A DNA stretch of 64,000 bases from Golubevia sp. BC0850 (Eukaryota > Basidiomycota > Exobasidiomycetes > Golubeviales > Golubeviaceae): NCBI GenBank assembly GCA_012976225.1, contig JAAVVG010000002.1, positions 310,001-374,000 on the forward strand, in the 5' to 3' direction. A program made the translations under genes and the position numbers. This document shows, piece by piece, positions 35,936 to 47,918 of this stretch; within the stretch, counting starts at the first letter, position 1; the number at the start of each line of letters is the position of its first letter. The notes beneath the pieces are model-generated. The model had not been told where the DNA came from, ran no database searches, and saw only the letters and a list, made by a program, of their open reading frames with translations.

Positions 35936-37312
35936 CTAAGCGAAGTGAGCAGGGTTAATGAAGCCCTCGTAAGGGGCCCAAGTTCCAGCTTCAGCTTCTT
36001 TGATTGGAGAACCTTGCATTTCGTTTAGCTTTTTAAGAGCAGTGTGTTGAGCTAAACCGAAAGGAGAAGTGTAAGAAGTTGGAGTTGGGGTGGTAGCCTC
36101 GTCGTCATCACTGACAGATTCGTTGGAACTCTTTCGTGGAGAGAAGTAACCGTCTTGAGAGTCTACATCCATGAAACAGTCATCCTCTACCTTTGGTTTG
36201 GCGTTCTCATCGTTATTAGAGGTTTCGACGACGGTGCTTGCTTTGCGTAGGAAGACTGGTTGAGGTGGTAGAGGTGCTTCGGAGATCGTCTCGGGAATGT
36301 TACCGCTGACCCTAGCCATGGTTAGAGGGGATAGAGCAGAACGACTCATGAGAGGAGAAGTCTGTGCAGCTTGATCCATAGAACGAGTAGAGCTCTTTAG
36401 CGACGGCGGGTGAGCTGAGATTGGAGAGTCACCACCACCGTACGATTGGAATCCGTAGCTCCACCACGTTTTGCTGCTCAGAGGTGAAGAAGCAGCGTTG
36501 GCCATAATTCTCTTTTGTTCGTCCAGCTCGTCCTGGGTCGCGACTGGACTCGAGTAACTGCAAGGGGGAGGACGAGAGAAAAAATAAAGGGGGGGGGGGA
36601 GGTTCGAAAGGTTGAGGGCGGTAAACGGTTAGCGAAACGTACGATACAAACAAACTGTGAAACATTGAAATCGGGAGATTAGAGAAATTCCAGGCCCTCA
36701 TTTTTTGGTGGAACACGGTCCTTGAGTGAGCGACTCTGTGCATCGTCCCAGGTGATAAGTCCTCGCGCCCCGCGCCCTGAAGATCTGTCTCACCCACGAA
36801 CCTTCCCTCCTATTGTCCATCTTATCCGACTCTGCAGTACATGGTACTCACGATCTAGTCATTCCAGCAGATCTAGGAGAAGATCCCATCTTATTGGAAG
36901 GAGTTGAAGCAGCTTGAAGCGTATTGATTCTCAAACCAACGCGAGGCTCGGAGGAAGGATTCATTGAATGACCTCTCTTGAGCTGAGGTCTCTCTGAAGA
37001 TGAGAACTCTGAATCGTGCTTACGCATTCTACGCATTGCTAGAGAGGAAGAAGCGATTGGTTTCTCTTTGGTTGGTGGTGGAGAGAGAGGAGCATTGGAA
37101 GCTGGTGGTAGAGGTAGGAATGGAGAATCTGGTAGTCTAGCTCCTAGAGGTAACATTTCACCACTGAATAGGTTTCCTCTTCCGGATAGTCTAGTTCCTT
37201 GATTTGACTTTTCACCTTGAGGAGTGGTTAAAGGATTGACTTGAGAGATAGAGCGAGCTCCAAGAGGTGGTCGAGAGGTGGGAGAGCGGTAGGGAGAGTG
37301 AGAAGGTGACAT
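35936..37312 (-). CDS. Disordered S/T-P-rich protein, function unknown
   Basis: Two exons on the minus strand (37312..36852 and 36557..35936), joined across a GTGAGT intron in phase, encode 360 residues. The protein is rich in Ser, Pro and Arg, with many S/T-P sites (for example RSPTSRPP, TTPQG, DSPFLP, SPRKSS and MQGSPIK), the usual targets of proline-directed kinases. Short conserved-looking islands are KTWWSYGFQSYGGGDSP and a C-terminal FGLAQHTALKKL...WAPYEGFINP. I do not recognise the family. A cell-cycle or signalling scaffold is a guess from the phosphosite density. The frame stays open upstream to a possible earlier ATG at 37390; I chose 37312 because that is where the S/P-rich character begins. 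Confidence 0.7.
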
Positions 37313-39820
37313 GATTGCAGCGTTAAAGAGAGAGGAAAGGTGTAGCTCTGAATGAAAAGGATTGGAAATGCAGAGATATAAATTGACCAAAGCTAGGATG
37401 AATAGCGTGAAGGCGAAGAAGAAGGAGAGGGAAGGGGATGGGACCGGGGGAGGACGAGGTGGTTACTTTTAGAGGTGATCGATCTTTATGTAGATAAGAG
37501 TTGAGTTGCTACTGATTCATAAGAATGCTTTTGAGGAAGAAGATGAAGATGATGATGAAGAATAGCAAATAGGGAGAGGTTGAGGATGAAGAAGGTAAAG
37601 GGAAGAAAGAAGAAAAGGAATGAATGAATGGGTGCAGCAGAGGCAAGAAGCCAGACTTTCCTCACCCGAACTCTATTTCGACAGGGTTCACTTTTTGCGG
37701 TGGCTTTCGAAATTCGGCCAACACGAACAACGTCACACCCGAGGCAGGCAGCGACCAACAGCGACTTCTTCCACCGCTCAATTCTTTCCCAAGCTTTTCA
37801 AGTACCACAAGACAAGTATTTATGGGACTATTGAATCGTTATCTTTCTTTTGAAGTCAAACTTGAAAGCTTGAAAAGCTTGCTGGCTGTCAAAGATCTTC
37901 CTACACGCCGCACGTCCCCAGGGTCTGCAAATTAAAGCTTTCCCAACAAAGGTGGCTCGCAAAGCCCTCGTTCTACTCCTTGCAGTAGGCAACGCTAATG
38001 TTCCTTCACCTTATGTATATCTTCTGCGGGTGTTATTATGGTCTTCTAATTTAATTTTCATCAAGCCAAGTGCCTTTCTCTAAGCTTGAGAAAGTTGTGA
38101 AGGGAGGGAGAAAGTGACCTTCCTCTTTGGGAAGTTTCTAGCTCCTCTCAACCAGAGAGTCCTCCGAGACTCCGCTTCATTGTTTGTCGTCACTCCCGCT
38201 CTTCTCTCGATTGTCATTCATTTTCGTCCACGACTTCACGTATGTATCCCAGCACATTGAATAACTCTTCGGGAGGGGGAGGGACGATCGAAAGATGAAT
38301 ATATGAATGTTGGACAAAAAAGGGGGGAGGACAAGCACAAATGCAGAGGATGTTGAGGCATTGAGATTTCGTCATTTCGAGATACACATTGTAGAAGTTC
38401 GACTCTCTTAACGCCCTTGAAAAGAAGCTCTCTCAACGCCCATTTAAGAAACTCAGTCAAAAGTTCAACTCGAAAAGAGTGTTGTGTAACTAGTCATTAG
38501 AAATTAAGGCAGCAGGGTAGTGCTTCTAGTGATCCTATGGCCCCATCGACTTGACGACCTATTGGCAGAGTGAGGAAAAGTCAAATTTTGATAGGAAGGT
38601 GAGACGAGAGAGCGACTGGGTAGAGACAACGTGCCCTTCTTTCCTTCAAGTGAGTCCCCTATTTGACGTTAATCTTGGAGAGTTGCCGTCTGACAATTAC
38701 TGTGCTCCACGCGTTCGCTGCTGAGAAAGAGTGCCACCGAAGGTTTCTGGGGCTTGAACCAAGACAGAAGCAGCTGTGGTTAAAGTTGGAGAGCAAGAGG
38801 ATACTCGACTTGACGACGCTGGAAACTAGTCTTGGATTCCAGAGACCGGCTTGATCTTGACAAGGTACTTCTTATCGATAGAAATCGGACAGATCTAATA
38901 GCGAAAGTCTCAACAGCGTAGCGTCAACCTCTGTTTGGAATTCCCACTTTCAAGCTTGAAAGCAGATTTCGATCAATGTAGAGCCTGAATAGAAGAGACC
39001 TCATGGAGGAAGCCTAATCCATCAGATAGGTCCGGGTCCTAGTTCATTAGGTTCTCATTTCTATGTGAATCCTACATCAAACGAAGATGTAAATAGCCAT
39101 TATGATACAACACAGGGAGACATACGGCGATAATCGTTCACCTGATAAGAGAAGAGGAACGATGTCAGACAAACAAGAAGGTTTGAAGGTAATAAAGGAG
39201 CACTCACCTATCCTAGCAGCTTTAAAGAACAGACCAAGGAAACTGAGAGAGCGGGAGATGAGGAGTTGGAACAGATTAGAGGAGTGTCCACTATCTCTGT
39301 CGAGCAGCTCAACCGCCCTCGTTTGAGTTGATGTCCCTCTATCATACTGATTCTATTTGTTTTTGATCCTGACATCGCACTGTTGCTCTTCTAACCCTCA
39401 ACCTTCTCAATTCATTGCTTCAGCAGCTCGAACTCAAAGCTCTTGTCCTTTCCCTACTCTGTCTGATTTTGGCTACTTACCCATTCTTATTCCTATCAAT
39501 CAAGCCTGGGGCAGAAGCTCGTACATAAGTGCATGTGCAGATCATGAGTAGAACGACCAAGAGGAGCGACTGAAAGTTGAAGAGAGCGGACTGGAGGATA
39601 GAGTTTGATTGGGAGGAGGGTAAAAGATTGTGATAAGTTGGCTACAAGAGACATATGGCTTGAAAATCAACCTCAAAGTTTACTGACCATGATGTAAAGC
39701 TATTCCTACCAAGATTCCAGCTTGTTGTTGATGATGAATGGGATAGCTATTGTGTCTTGAAGTCAGAAGAGATCCCTCCCTCACTTCTTCCTTCTCGATA
39801 AGTCACATCAAGTTTCAAGC
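37313..39820. other. Long intergenic region, no gene recognised
   Basis: At 2.5 kb this is the longest gap in the window. It lies between divergent genes, so it holds the promoters of the S/T-P-rich protein and of TyrRS. Open frames up to 103 codons occur (37624-37935, 38236-38460, 39102-39326), but they overlap in several frames and show no domain, splice pattern or codon bias. I saw no tRNA, snRNA or repeat. A lineage-specific or non-coding RNA cannot be excluded. Confidence 0.5.
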
Positions 39821-41628
39821 ATGGCTTCCTCATCAGAGATACCTTCCATGAACGCACAGGAAAAGTACGATCTAATCTCAAGGGATCTAGCAGAAGTCTT
39901 AGGAGCAGACGCTTTAAAGAAAGTCTTGGAGGAAAATGAAAGACCTCTACGAGCTTATTGGGGAACTGCTCCAACTGGTAGACCTCATGTCGGTTACTTC
40001 GTTCCTTTAGCAAAGATCGCCGATTTCTTGAGAGCTGGTGTTCAGGTCAAGGTCCTATTGGCAGGTGAGTAGTTGTTGAGATCAACTAGCGAAGGAAAGA
40101 GGCAAGTCGAGTCAGGGAGTAGCAGGGTAGCAGGAAAGAGGCGAAGGACGATTGAAATGCTGAAGCGAGGTCAGCCATACTGGGAGAAGAATCTTATGAT
40201 TAAAGAGGCTCAGGTTTGACTCTGGGACGTTCAGCCTGACAGCAGATGAGCTGAGAGAACGGTGGGGCCTTCCTGCCTTCAAGAGAAGGCTTCTTCCAAT
40301 CTCTTTTCAAACAGCACCGTTAATCTCTACCCAATTTGAATCTCAACTACGCAGATGTCCATGCATTCTTAGACAATCTAAAGGCACCTATCGAACTGGT
40401 TCAACATCGAGTCAAGTACTACAAGCACATTCTCCTCTCAGTCTTCCGATCGATTGGAGTTCCAACTGATAGATTGGTCTTTGTCATTGGATCTTCTTAT
40501 CAATTAACACCGGAATATAACATGGACAACTACAGGCTCTGCGCAAGTGTTTCAGAACATGACGCTAAGAAAGCTGGAGCAGAAGTAGTCAAACAAGTTG
40601 GAAATCCTCTGCTGTCTGGGCTCCTTTACCCTGGATTGCAAGCTTTGGATGAACAATACTTAGATGTTGATTTCCAATTTGGAGGAGTTGATCAGGTGAG
40701 AACCAGAAGGCAGAAGAGAAGCGACGTTACGTAGCACAACGAGAAGGAAAGCAACGACTCACATCTTACCTCTAACCCTTTATCCTCAATGCAGCGTAAG
40801 ATCTTCACTTTTGCAGAATTGTACCTTCCAAAATTAGGATATGCCAAGCGATCCCATTTAATGAACCCGATGGTTCCAGGATTAAAAGGATCAAAGATGT
40901 CATCTTCTGATTCATCCTCGAAAATCGATTTCCTAGATGATCCAAAAGAGATTAAGAAAAAGTTGAACGCAGCTCTATGCGTTGAGGGAGTAGTAGAAGA
41001 CAATGGAGTTTTAGGATTTGTGAGGGCTGTTATTGCACCAATCGCAAGGTTAAGACAAGAAGCTAACATTGCTCAACCTGGACAACCAAAAGACGAAACT
41101 TCAAGATGTATTCCAATGAATCCAGAAAATGCTCCTGTTGGAACGATATTCTCAGTTGATAGACCAGAGAAGTTTGGGGGTCCTCTCTTTTACTTCAAAT
41201 ATGAAGATTTAGAAAAAGATTTCGCTGAAAAGGTTTTACATCCTGCCGATTTGAAGAATGCTGTCGCAAGTGCTATTTCTGCTTTGCTGGAACCTGTTCA
41301 GAAAGACTTTGAAACCGATCCTGCTTTCAAAGAATCTGAGGCTTTGGCTTATCCGAAAGAGGATGTCGTGAAGAAGGTTAAGGTCAAGAAAGGTTAGTAA
41401 CCTCTACTTGTTTGACTCTTTGCTCCTTCGCCTTCTTTACTACTATTCCTCGCACATCTTTGTGGAGTTGCTGACTTGGATCCTCTTCATCTTATTCCTC
41501 AATATGCCTCGTACACAGTCAACCCTCGTCATGCTGCTGCCGCTGAAGGGAAGGGAGAAGGAGCTCCAGAGATCAAGGAGGCTCAAGAAAAAGTGGCGGA
41601 CTTGAAGATCGAGGAGAAATCCACATGA
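39821..41628 (+). CDS. TYS1: Cytosolic tyrosyl-tRNA synthetase
   Basis: Class I aminoacyl-tRNA synthetase that charges tRNA-Tyr. Four exons (39821..40064, 40355..40695, 40795..41392, 41519..41628) give 430 residues. The HIGH-type signature appears as [11 protein letters not shown] near residue 50. The KMSKS-type loop is [17 protein letters not shown] in exon 3. Typical eukaryotic text includes [10 protein letters not shown]-like, [11 protein letters not shown] and [11 protein letters not shown]. The C-terminus is a short charged tail (KKVKVKK ... EEKST). There is no EMAP-II-like domain, so it is the compact fungal form. Donors include GTGAGT, GTGAGA and GTTAGT. It converges on TAF11 with 245 bp between stop codons. 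Confidence 0.96.
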
Positions 41629-41873
41629 GAAGATTCTGGTGCTTCGATAGTCCCACGTCTTTGTTAGACCTTGGAACCAACCCAAAATTTATTTAGTCTT
41701 CCTGCTGTTTGATCTGAAGTTAGAAGCCGAAAAGGATCAATCAGAAGACCGAGTTGGAAGGGAATGAGACAACGGTGATTGATTTGTGGGGTGTGTTGTT
41801 ACAGATGATGGAACAGAAAAGTGCGAAAGAGAAAGATCCAAAGAACCAGACGTCGGAAAGGAGAGGTTGACAA

Positions 41874-43129
41874 TTAGAACAGTCTCCTCTTTTTACCCAA
41901 ACCTGGACCACCTCCATCAGCAGGGTAGCATCCAGGCTTTTCCCTTTGAGCTTTAAATTCCCTGTAAGCTTCTTGAAGATGGTGTGGTTCCAGAGGAGTG
42001 GAACGAAGATTGCTTGAACCGGGACTTGAGGCTAGTTGTTCGTCTCGAATTGCTCGAGCTGATAGACCAAAGAAAAGAAAGAATTCATGAAATTCATGGT
42101 TCAGAGAATCGTCAGAAAGAGAGAGATTGTACTAAGAGAGAGGTTTTGATACTCTCAATTGGGAGAGAGGTTTTGAGGACTTACCTCGTTCAACCATTTC
42201 TCCCACAAAGATCTTCCCGACTCCTCTCATAACTTCCGTGATCTGTGCAGATGGTGGGTGCGAGAGCTCATGTTGCAGAAACTGGGAGTGAACAAGGTAG
42301 GAAAGGGAATAAACGGGAAGTTTTGGAATCAGCTTGAGGTTCCAACCTTGGCCCTTCCACAACAGTCACCTTTCTCAGAGGGCTCAAATGGAGCTAGAGA
42401 TTTACCTTTGACATTTTACCCTTATTCAAACCAGAAGTACGATACCAATCGTGACGCTCCAATTGCTCATCGGTCATAGCTTCCATGAGAATACTGAAGG
42501 AGGAAAATAGTAGTCAGTGGGAAGTTCTCAAGTCTAAAGTCCTTACAACCAAATTCAGTTTCGAAAGGTTTTTGAATGCTGTTTCTATTCCTTCCAAGCA
42601 GCATCATCATCTACAAGCATCTGTTCCAAGCCTCTCCCTCCAAGCTCCACTCCACCATCTTCAAAACTCACCCTCTATCAACCTTCCTCTGATCATCTCT
42701 CTGTTTCTGAATGTTGATTTCATTCTCATCTTCATTTTCAACTTCCACCTCTATTTCCTCATCTTCACCATCATCTTCTTCATTTGCATCTTGATTTGTT
42801 TCAGCTGCTGCAGTTCCACCAGCTGGACCTGCGCTTCCTCTATTGACGGATTCTCTTCCAGGACCAGCTGTACCAGTTCTAGATCTACTCCTTGAATCAC
42901 CTTTAGCACCTCTAGTTGATTTTGAAGTACCTCTAGTTGAAGGAGTGGAATTGGTTGAAGGTCTTCCTCTACCTCTACTACCTCTACCTCTTCCTCGATT
43001 AGTTGGAGTTGAACCTGGAGTTGCATCTTGTGATTTCTTTCCTCCTCTACTCCCTTTTCCTCCTCTGGATCCTTTACCTCCTCGAGATCCTGGTCCTGAA
43101 CTTGGCGTCAAGGATTGGATTGTGTCCAT
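41874..43129 (-). CDS. TAF11: TFIID subunit TAF11 with an RGG-rich N-terminus
   Basis: Histone-fold subunit of TFIID, pairing with TAF13 in RNA polymerase II pre-initiation complexes. Four exons on the minus strand (43129..42672, 42493..42406, 42281..42185, 42058..41874) give 275 residues. The family core begins at MTDEQLERHDWYR, continues with SAQITEVMRGVGKIFVGEMVE (histone fold, across two introns), and ends LEPHHLQEAYREFK with a basic GKKRRLF terminus. The first ~150 residues are unusual for a TAF. They contain repeated GSRGGK units and RGRGRGSRGRGRP, followed by an Asp/Glu-rich stretch. Such RG/RGG sequence is typical of RNA-binding or condensate-forming proteins and suggests arginine methylation. 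The identification of the C-terminal half is firm; the role of the N-terminus is unknown. Confidence 0.9.
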
Positions 43130-43370
43130 GGTTTGGTGGGAAGCAAGCAAGAGTCACGCTCCCAACTTTCGTCAGTCTGGTCAAAATCTGGCTCGAAATA
43201 GTAAATTATTCAAAGCTAACGAAAAACGACATGGATGGATCAAAAGTACAATGGAATCTTCTATGGAGCGCAAGCGACGATATATGCTGAAGAAAGAGAA
43301 GGGGAAGCAGAAGTCAGAAGTCAGAATGAAGCAAAAGGCAACCCAAACCCCCTTATTTCCTCAGTTATCC

Positions 43371-45574
43371 TTACTCACTAGAGAAACTTCTATCAGCAAA
43401 CAATTTTTCACCTTCCTTTAAAGCTCTATAACTACTTCGATTTCTTTCTTCCTTTTCAGTTCTGGTCAAAAAGTTACCCAGTCCTTCCCCCTCTTCATCT
43501 TCATCCTCACTTGAACTCGAATCACTTTCACTTTCTTGATCTCGATCAATGATATTCCTAGGCAAAACATGAACTGAGACTCTTAAGAATCCAACTTCTT
43601 GTAGAGCTTCGGTTAATTCTTTGATCGAATAAGCTCTGAAATCGTAGGAGAAGACGTCTCTTAGCCAAGAAGCTGGAAAAGAGTGAAAGAGGGAATTTTT
43701 TCGAGTATCAGCAAGAGAGTCAGAACATTCTTGCTCCTCTGTAATTGAGAGATATACAATAGACTAGTTTTTGTAAGTCTGCTTTGGGGAGGGAAGAAGA
43801 AGACTCACCATCTTTGAACCTAAAACTCAAACTCATTCTAAATCGATTGGTACAAAAGTCTAGTGGTCCATCTTCTCTCCAACTAATCCCCAAAGACCCA
43901 AAAAATAAGTTTATTTTAGGATCAGCGGGTTGTGTTCTGATGTGGTTCGTTTGCGAGTTCCAAGTGAGAACTGGAACGTTGTCAACTCACTATTCGAATC
44001 CACCATGTTCCTTCCCTTTCCTAACCATTTTAAGTTTCCCTCTAGGCCATTCTCCAGGAGTTCCCTTAGTTCCTTCCAAAGGTGGTGGAAAAATCTCAAC
44101 TTTCCCTGCCAGAAAATCTTCCTCTTCTTCTTCTATTTCCTCATCTCGACTCTCATTTGATCTCTTTCCATTCTCAGCAATCTTTTCCTTTGCTTCTTTT
44201 CTCGTCTTCCCCTTTCCATCTTTCCTGCTCTTACTTTCCAAATTCCCGCTCATCTCTCTTCTTGCATCTCTACCCGAACTTGAAAACCCAATTTCCTTTT
44301 CAAATTTCTGCCAAAGAACTTTTTGATCTTGATATTTCTCTCCATTTTGAGGACCTCCAAATAAATCAGTCACAAATACACCCGTTTTTGGTCTCAAGGT
44401 TTTCAAAACCATTGTCAAATACTCTATCAAAGTGGATCTGGAATGGAAATAACACATGGCGTAATTTAGGGAGGCTATTAAGTCTGGAGGTTGAAGAGCT
44501 GAAGGAGAAATCGAGTCTGAGGTTGAGGCTGAGTTTGAAGGAGGGACTGAAGATGAAGGAATTGGAGAAGTAGAAGAATTTGTTGATGGCGGAGAAGTTG
44601 AAGAAGAAGCAGGAATAGAAGGTAGGGGAAGTACCAAAACATCACTTTGAACTAAAGTTAATCTACAAGAATCTTCCTCACTTTTGGAAACCTTCTTAAT
44701 CAAAGCTTTCGTTTTCTTTTTCTGTTGTTTTTGTAATCTAGCTTGAAATTTCCTTTCGAATCTATCTGAAGTGGCACCTTTGTCCCAAGTTGAAGTTTCC
44801 TTTCCATTCTCCTTCCCTTCGAGCTTCTCATCCTCTTTCTCCTCCTCTTCCTCCTTCCCTTCTAGGTATGAAGTTTCTTTAGAGCTTGACTTAGGAGAAA
44901 TAGATTCGACTTCAGAGAAACTCAATTCTTTAGTCAAGCCTGTAGAACTGAATCCTGGAGATTGAAGAAACTTGGTCGAACCCTTTCTTGATTTCAGAAA
45001 GGTTTCAGATAGAGCTAAGAAATCAATGTCTATTGCTTGAGATTGGTTTGATGGAGATAGAGAGAGCCAAGTTTGGGCGACGATGGCTTTGGAAGGTTCG
45101 AAGAAAAAGGACAGGTCAGAAGAAGGTTGGGAGAGCGGACAGCTCTCGATCTTGAGGTTCCCAAGGTTGATCTGACGGAAATTTGAATTTAAGCTCTAGA
45201 TCCGAGAAGACAAAGAGCAGTCTCTGATTGAAGCTCATCTCATCTCGAATGTCATGGCTCTTCTCCCAAGCTCTCTTCTCTCTGTCTGTCTCCGTCTCTG
45301 CCTCTGTCTTGGCTTCTGTTTGAATTGTGCTTGTGCTTTACTCACCAGAACTACAGAAATCTTCCCTCAGGATTCTGGCCTCCGGTCTATCAGTGTGATC
45401 TAATTGAGCAGCGCAATAGAGGCTGTCAAGGTTTAAGCATTCAACCAAAGGTTCTTGTACTGCTTCTTCGTAAACCGCTAGAACATCAGCTGTTGAGGCT
45501 AAACTTGGTTTACCATCTTGTGAATCTGAGTTGAAAGGCCGATATCCTCGTGGATCGAGGTACGGATCAGCCAT
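43371..45574 (-). CDS. SAM-dependent methyltransferase-like protein with large insertion
   Basis: Four exons on the minus strand (45574..45346, 45086..43991, 43882..43809, 43672..43371) encode 566 residues. The fold resembles a fungal class I methyltransferase family I know only as 'methyltransferase domain protein'. Residues ~72-84 read LREDFCSSAIVAQ (family LREDFCGTALxxx, motif I), then AIDIDFLALS (motif II). A later TLVQSDVLVLPLP is followed by the LNYAMCYFHSR block, VFVTDLFGGP, a FEYWRE-type strand and SYDFRAYSIKE. The junctions after exons 1 and 2 were chosen because only they restore this alignment. Two Lys/Glu/Ser-rich insertions, of roughly 140 and 90 residues, interrupt the fold. The motif-I glycine is replaced by serine, so activity is uncertain. 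Substrate unknown. Confidence 0.75.
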
Positions 45575-45780
45575 CAAGGAGAAGAATCAAAGAGGAGGAA
45601 TGGAGAGAGAAGAAAGTTGCACCCGAACCAACACCCATTGATCCTTCTATTCATCAAATTCGGTCTTTACTATCACTACCATTCATTGGACGAATTCATT
45701 CGAGTAGAGTTGCTAGTGCAAGTACAAGTAGAGCAGTCAGCTTTGAAGTGAACCAGCTGCATCTGTATCTGCAGCACTTG
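45575..45780. promoter_or_regulatory. Compact divergent promoter
   Basis: Only 206 bp separate the start codons of the methyltransferase-like gene and the NGL2-like exonuclease, so the two promoters must overlap. The frame stays open upstream of the ATG at 45781, but only from a GTG codon. Confidence 0.5.
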
Positions 45781-47634
45781 ATGTCAGAACCTTTAACTGC
45801 CAACTCAAAGCCAAAGCCAAAACCTCAACCAGCTCCATCTTCTGCATCTTCCAAAAGGCCTTCACCTGAAGAGATCCAAGCGATAAGAGAAGCCAGAGCT
45901 CTAAAGAAAGCGAATCAACAAGAGCAATTAGAGAAAGCCAAAGCTGAAGCTCTCCTTCATGGTCAAAATGGTACAAGTCATTTAGACAAGCATGGAAAAC
46001 AGTTGTATCAACCTAGAGAATGGGTCAGAGTGAAAGGTTGTGAGGAGGAGAAGAGAGGTGTTAGAGTTGTCAGTTGGAAGTGAGTAGCAGAGGTTGGGAG
46101 TGGAGAAGTTCCAGCTTTGGTCTATCTGGCCTTTTCTCCTCTGGCCGTGAGACCGTAGATCAGATCTCTACGAGATATGTTTCAGGGAAAAGGATCAAGG
46201 AGAACCGATGGGCAAAGACAGAAGAAGGTGGCCAAGCTACTCCCTTCTCACTTTCTAGCCCTCTTCCCCTTCCATTCCCTTCCCAGCATGTTAGCTCAAG
46301 GTTTAGTCCGAAGAAAACTTTTCCCAGGATCGGATTGTTTGAAATGGAAGGATAGAGAAGCAGGTTTATCGTCTGAATTAATAGGACATGATTTCGACAT
46401 TGGACTCTTTCAAGAAGTGGACAGAATCGAATCTCATAGCCAAACGCTTTTGCAAAATGGTTATGATTATGTTTTCGAGAAGGGATATAAAGTTAAGGCT
46501 CATGGTTTAATGATTGCTTGGAAAACTTCTAGGTTTGAAATCGAAGAAGTTGGAAAAAAAGTGGTTTTTTTGGATGAGTTGAAACCCAACTTTAAAAAGG
46601 CATTCAAGGGGGAAGGAGAAGGAAAGAGTTACAGTTCAAGAATCACTAGAAACATAGCTTTGTTTATTGCAATAAAGTTCAAAGATGATGAAAAGAAAGG
46701 GTTGATAATTGGTGCAACTCATTTGTTTTGGCATCCAAAACATCCTTATGAAAGGATTAGACAGGCTGGACTTATCAAACAGGAATTAGAGAACTTTAAA
46801 AAGGAGAATGAGAATTGGAAAGATTGGGGAATGGTATTGGGTGGAGACTTTAATGATCAACCTCATAGTGGAACTTATCAACTTTTGACGGGCAAGAAAC
46901 AGTTGGATGGAAATGGAAGGGATGAAATTAGAGAAAGTAGTGTCGTACATCAAAGTGTTGATGAGAAAAGGAAGAAGTTGGAAGAGGAAAACAAGGGGAA
47001 TGTAAATGAGGAGGAGGAGGAGGAGGAGGAGGAAGAAGAAGAGATTGAAGAAGATGAAGAAGAACAAGCAACTGAAACTAAAACTGGATCTAAAAGTGAT
47101 GATCAAATTTTAAAGAATTGTAGAACTCCACTTTCTGAAGAATTACTTTCTGAAGAAGAATTGATTCAACTTTATCAGAATGGAAATTTTTCAAGTGGTT
47201 TGTTATCAACTTATAATTCAGCTTATGATGATTTATCAATTGAAAGTCATGAAAACTTTTTCTCTTCAAAATCAAGAGGTAAAGAAAGGTTTGATGATGA
47301 AACTTGGAGAGAAGGCCAAATTAATCCTCATAGTTTGATGGACAGTACTAAGGAAAATAAAGAACCTATGTGGACTTTGTTTAGTAGTCTTTTCGGTTTG
47401 ACTTTGGATTATATCTTTTTGTTTCCTAGAGATAAGAAGGTTAAGGGTGCAAGTGGAAGTGGGAGTGGGAGTGGAAGTGGGGAAGAAAAGCCAATTGGAA
47501 AGAGTGGAGAAGACTATCCGAGAGTTTTGGGACTTTTGAAAACTCATGAAACTAAGATTTTGGAACCTGGAATTCCTAGGATTGGGGTTTGTAGTAGTGA
47601 CCATGTCTTGATTGGAGCTGAGATTGAGGTTTGA
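45781..47634 (+). CDS. NGL2: NGL2-like exonuclease (EEP/CCR4-type nuclease)
   Basis: Member of the endonuclease/exonuclease/phosphatase fold. Yeast Ngl2 trims the 3' end of 5.8S rRNA precursors. Two exons (45781..46079, 46287..47634) give 548 residues. The order is a Lys/Pro-rich N-terminus, then VVSWNMLAQGLVRRKLFP (the Asn is created at the exon junction), FQEVDR (catalytic Glu ~143), ATHLFWHP, GGDFNDQPHS, and the terminal SSDH (Asp538-His539). These are the standard EEP metal and catalytic residues, so the enzyme should be active. The domain is split after the GGDFND block by ~150 residues containing a poly-Glu run near 340-365, encoded by a GAG repeat. A GSGSGSG run lies near 490-500. NGL1, NGL3 or another CCR4-like paralogue cannot be fully excluded. 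Confidence 0.85.
47008..47070 (+). repeat. Coding GAG/GAA trinucleotide repeat
   Basis: Ten or more consecutive Glu codons (mostly GAG, then GAA) inside the exonuclease gene. The repeat makes an acidic loop between halves of the catalytic fold and is a likely site of length variation. Confidence 0.8.
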
Positions 47635-47918
47635 GAGGTTTGGAAAGGGGGGGAGGGAGGTAGAGATGGAGCAGGGTGTTTATAGTGAACTGCATTATCC
47701 AATAGATATCTTTTTGTAACTTTATGACCACATCTCAAATCAAATCTTGAGTAGAAATAGTAGATGGTACTCAGATATTCAAACGTGGAGATCATCAGTA
47801 CCTAAAAAACTCGAAAGTGTTGTTCATCGCGACCTTCTTCTCGACCACCACCATCGCCACCTAATCCTGGTTCGTTCCATCAAGCTGTTCATCGAACAAG
47901 GATTGGAATGAATGCAGG

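Noticed and set aside
43950-44010. Very short (20-33 nt) intron in the methyltransferase gene
   Set aside because: Too short to splice. Removing 43883-43990 instead keeps phase, has a good polypyrimidine tract and restores the FEYWRE strand.
45087-45190. Longer exon 2 of the methyltransferase starting at the acceptor near 45170
   Set aside because: The reading phase does not match exon 1 under the GTGAGT donor. The acceptor before 45086 restores the family alignment across motif I.
45550-45780. N-terminal extension of the NGL2-like exonuclease
   Set aside because: The upstream frame opens with GTG, not ATG, and would overlap the divergent gene's start. The first ATG is at 45781.
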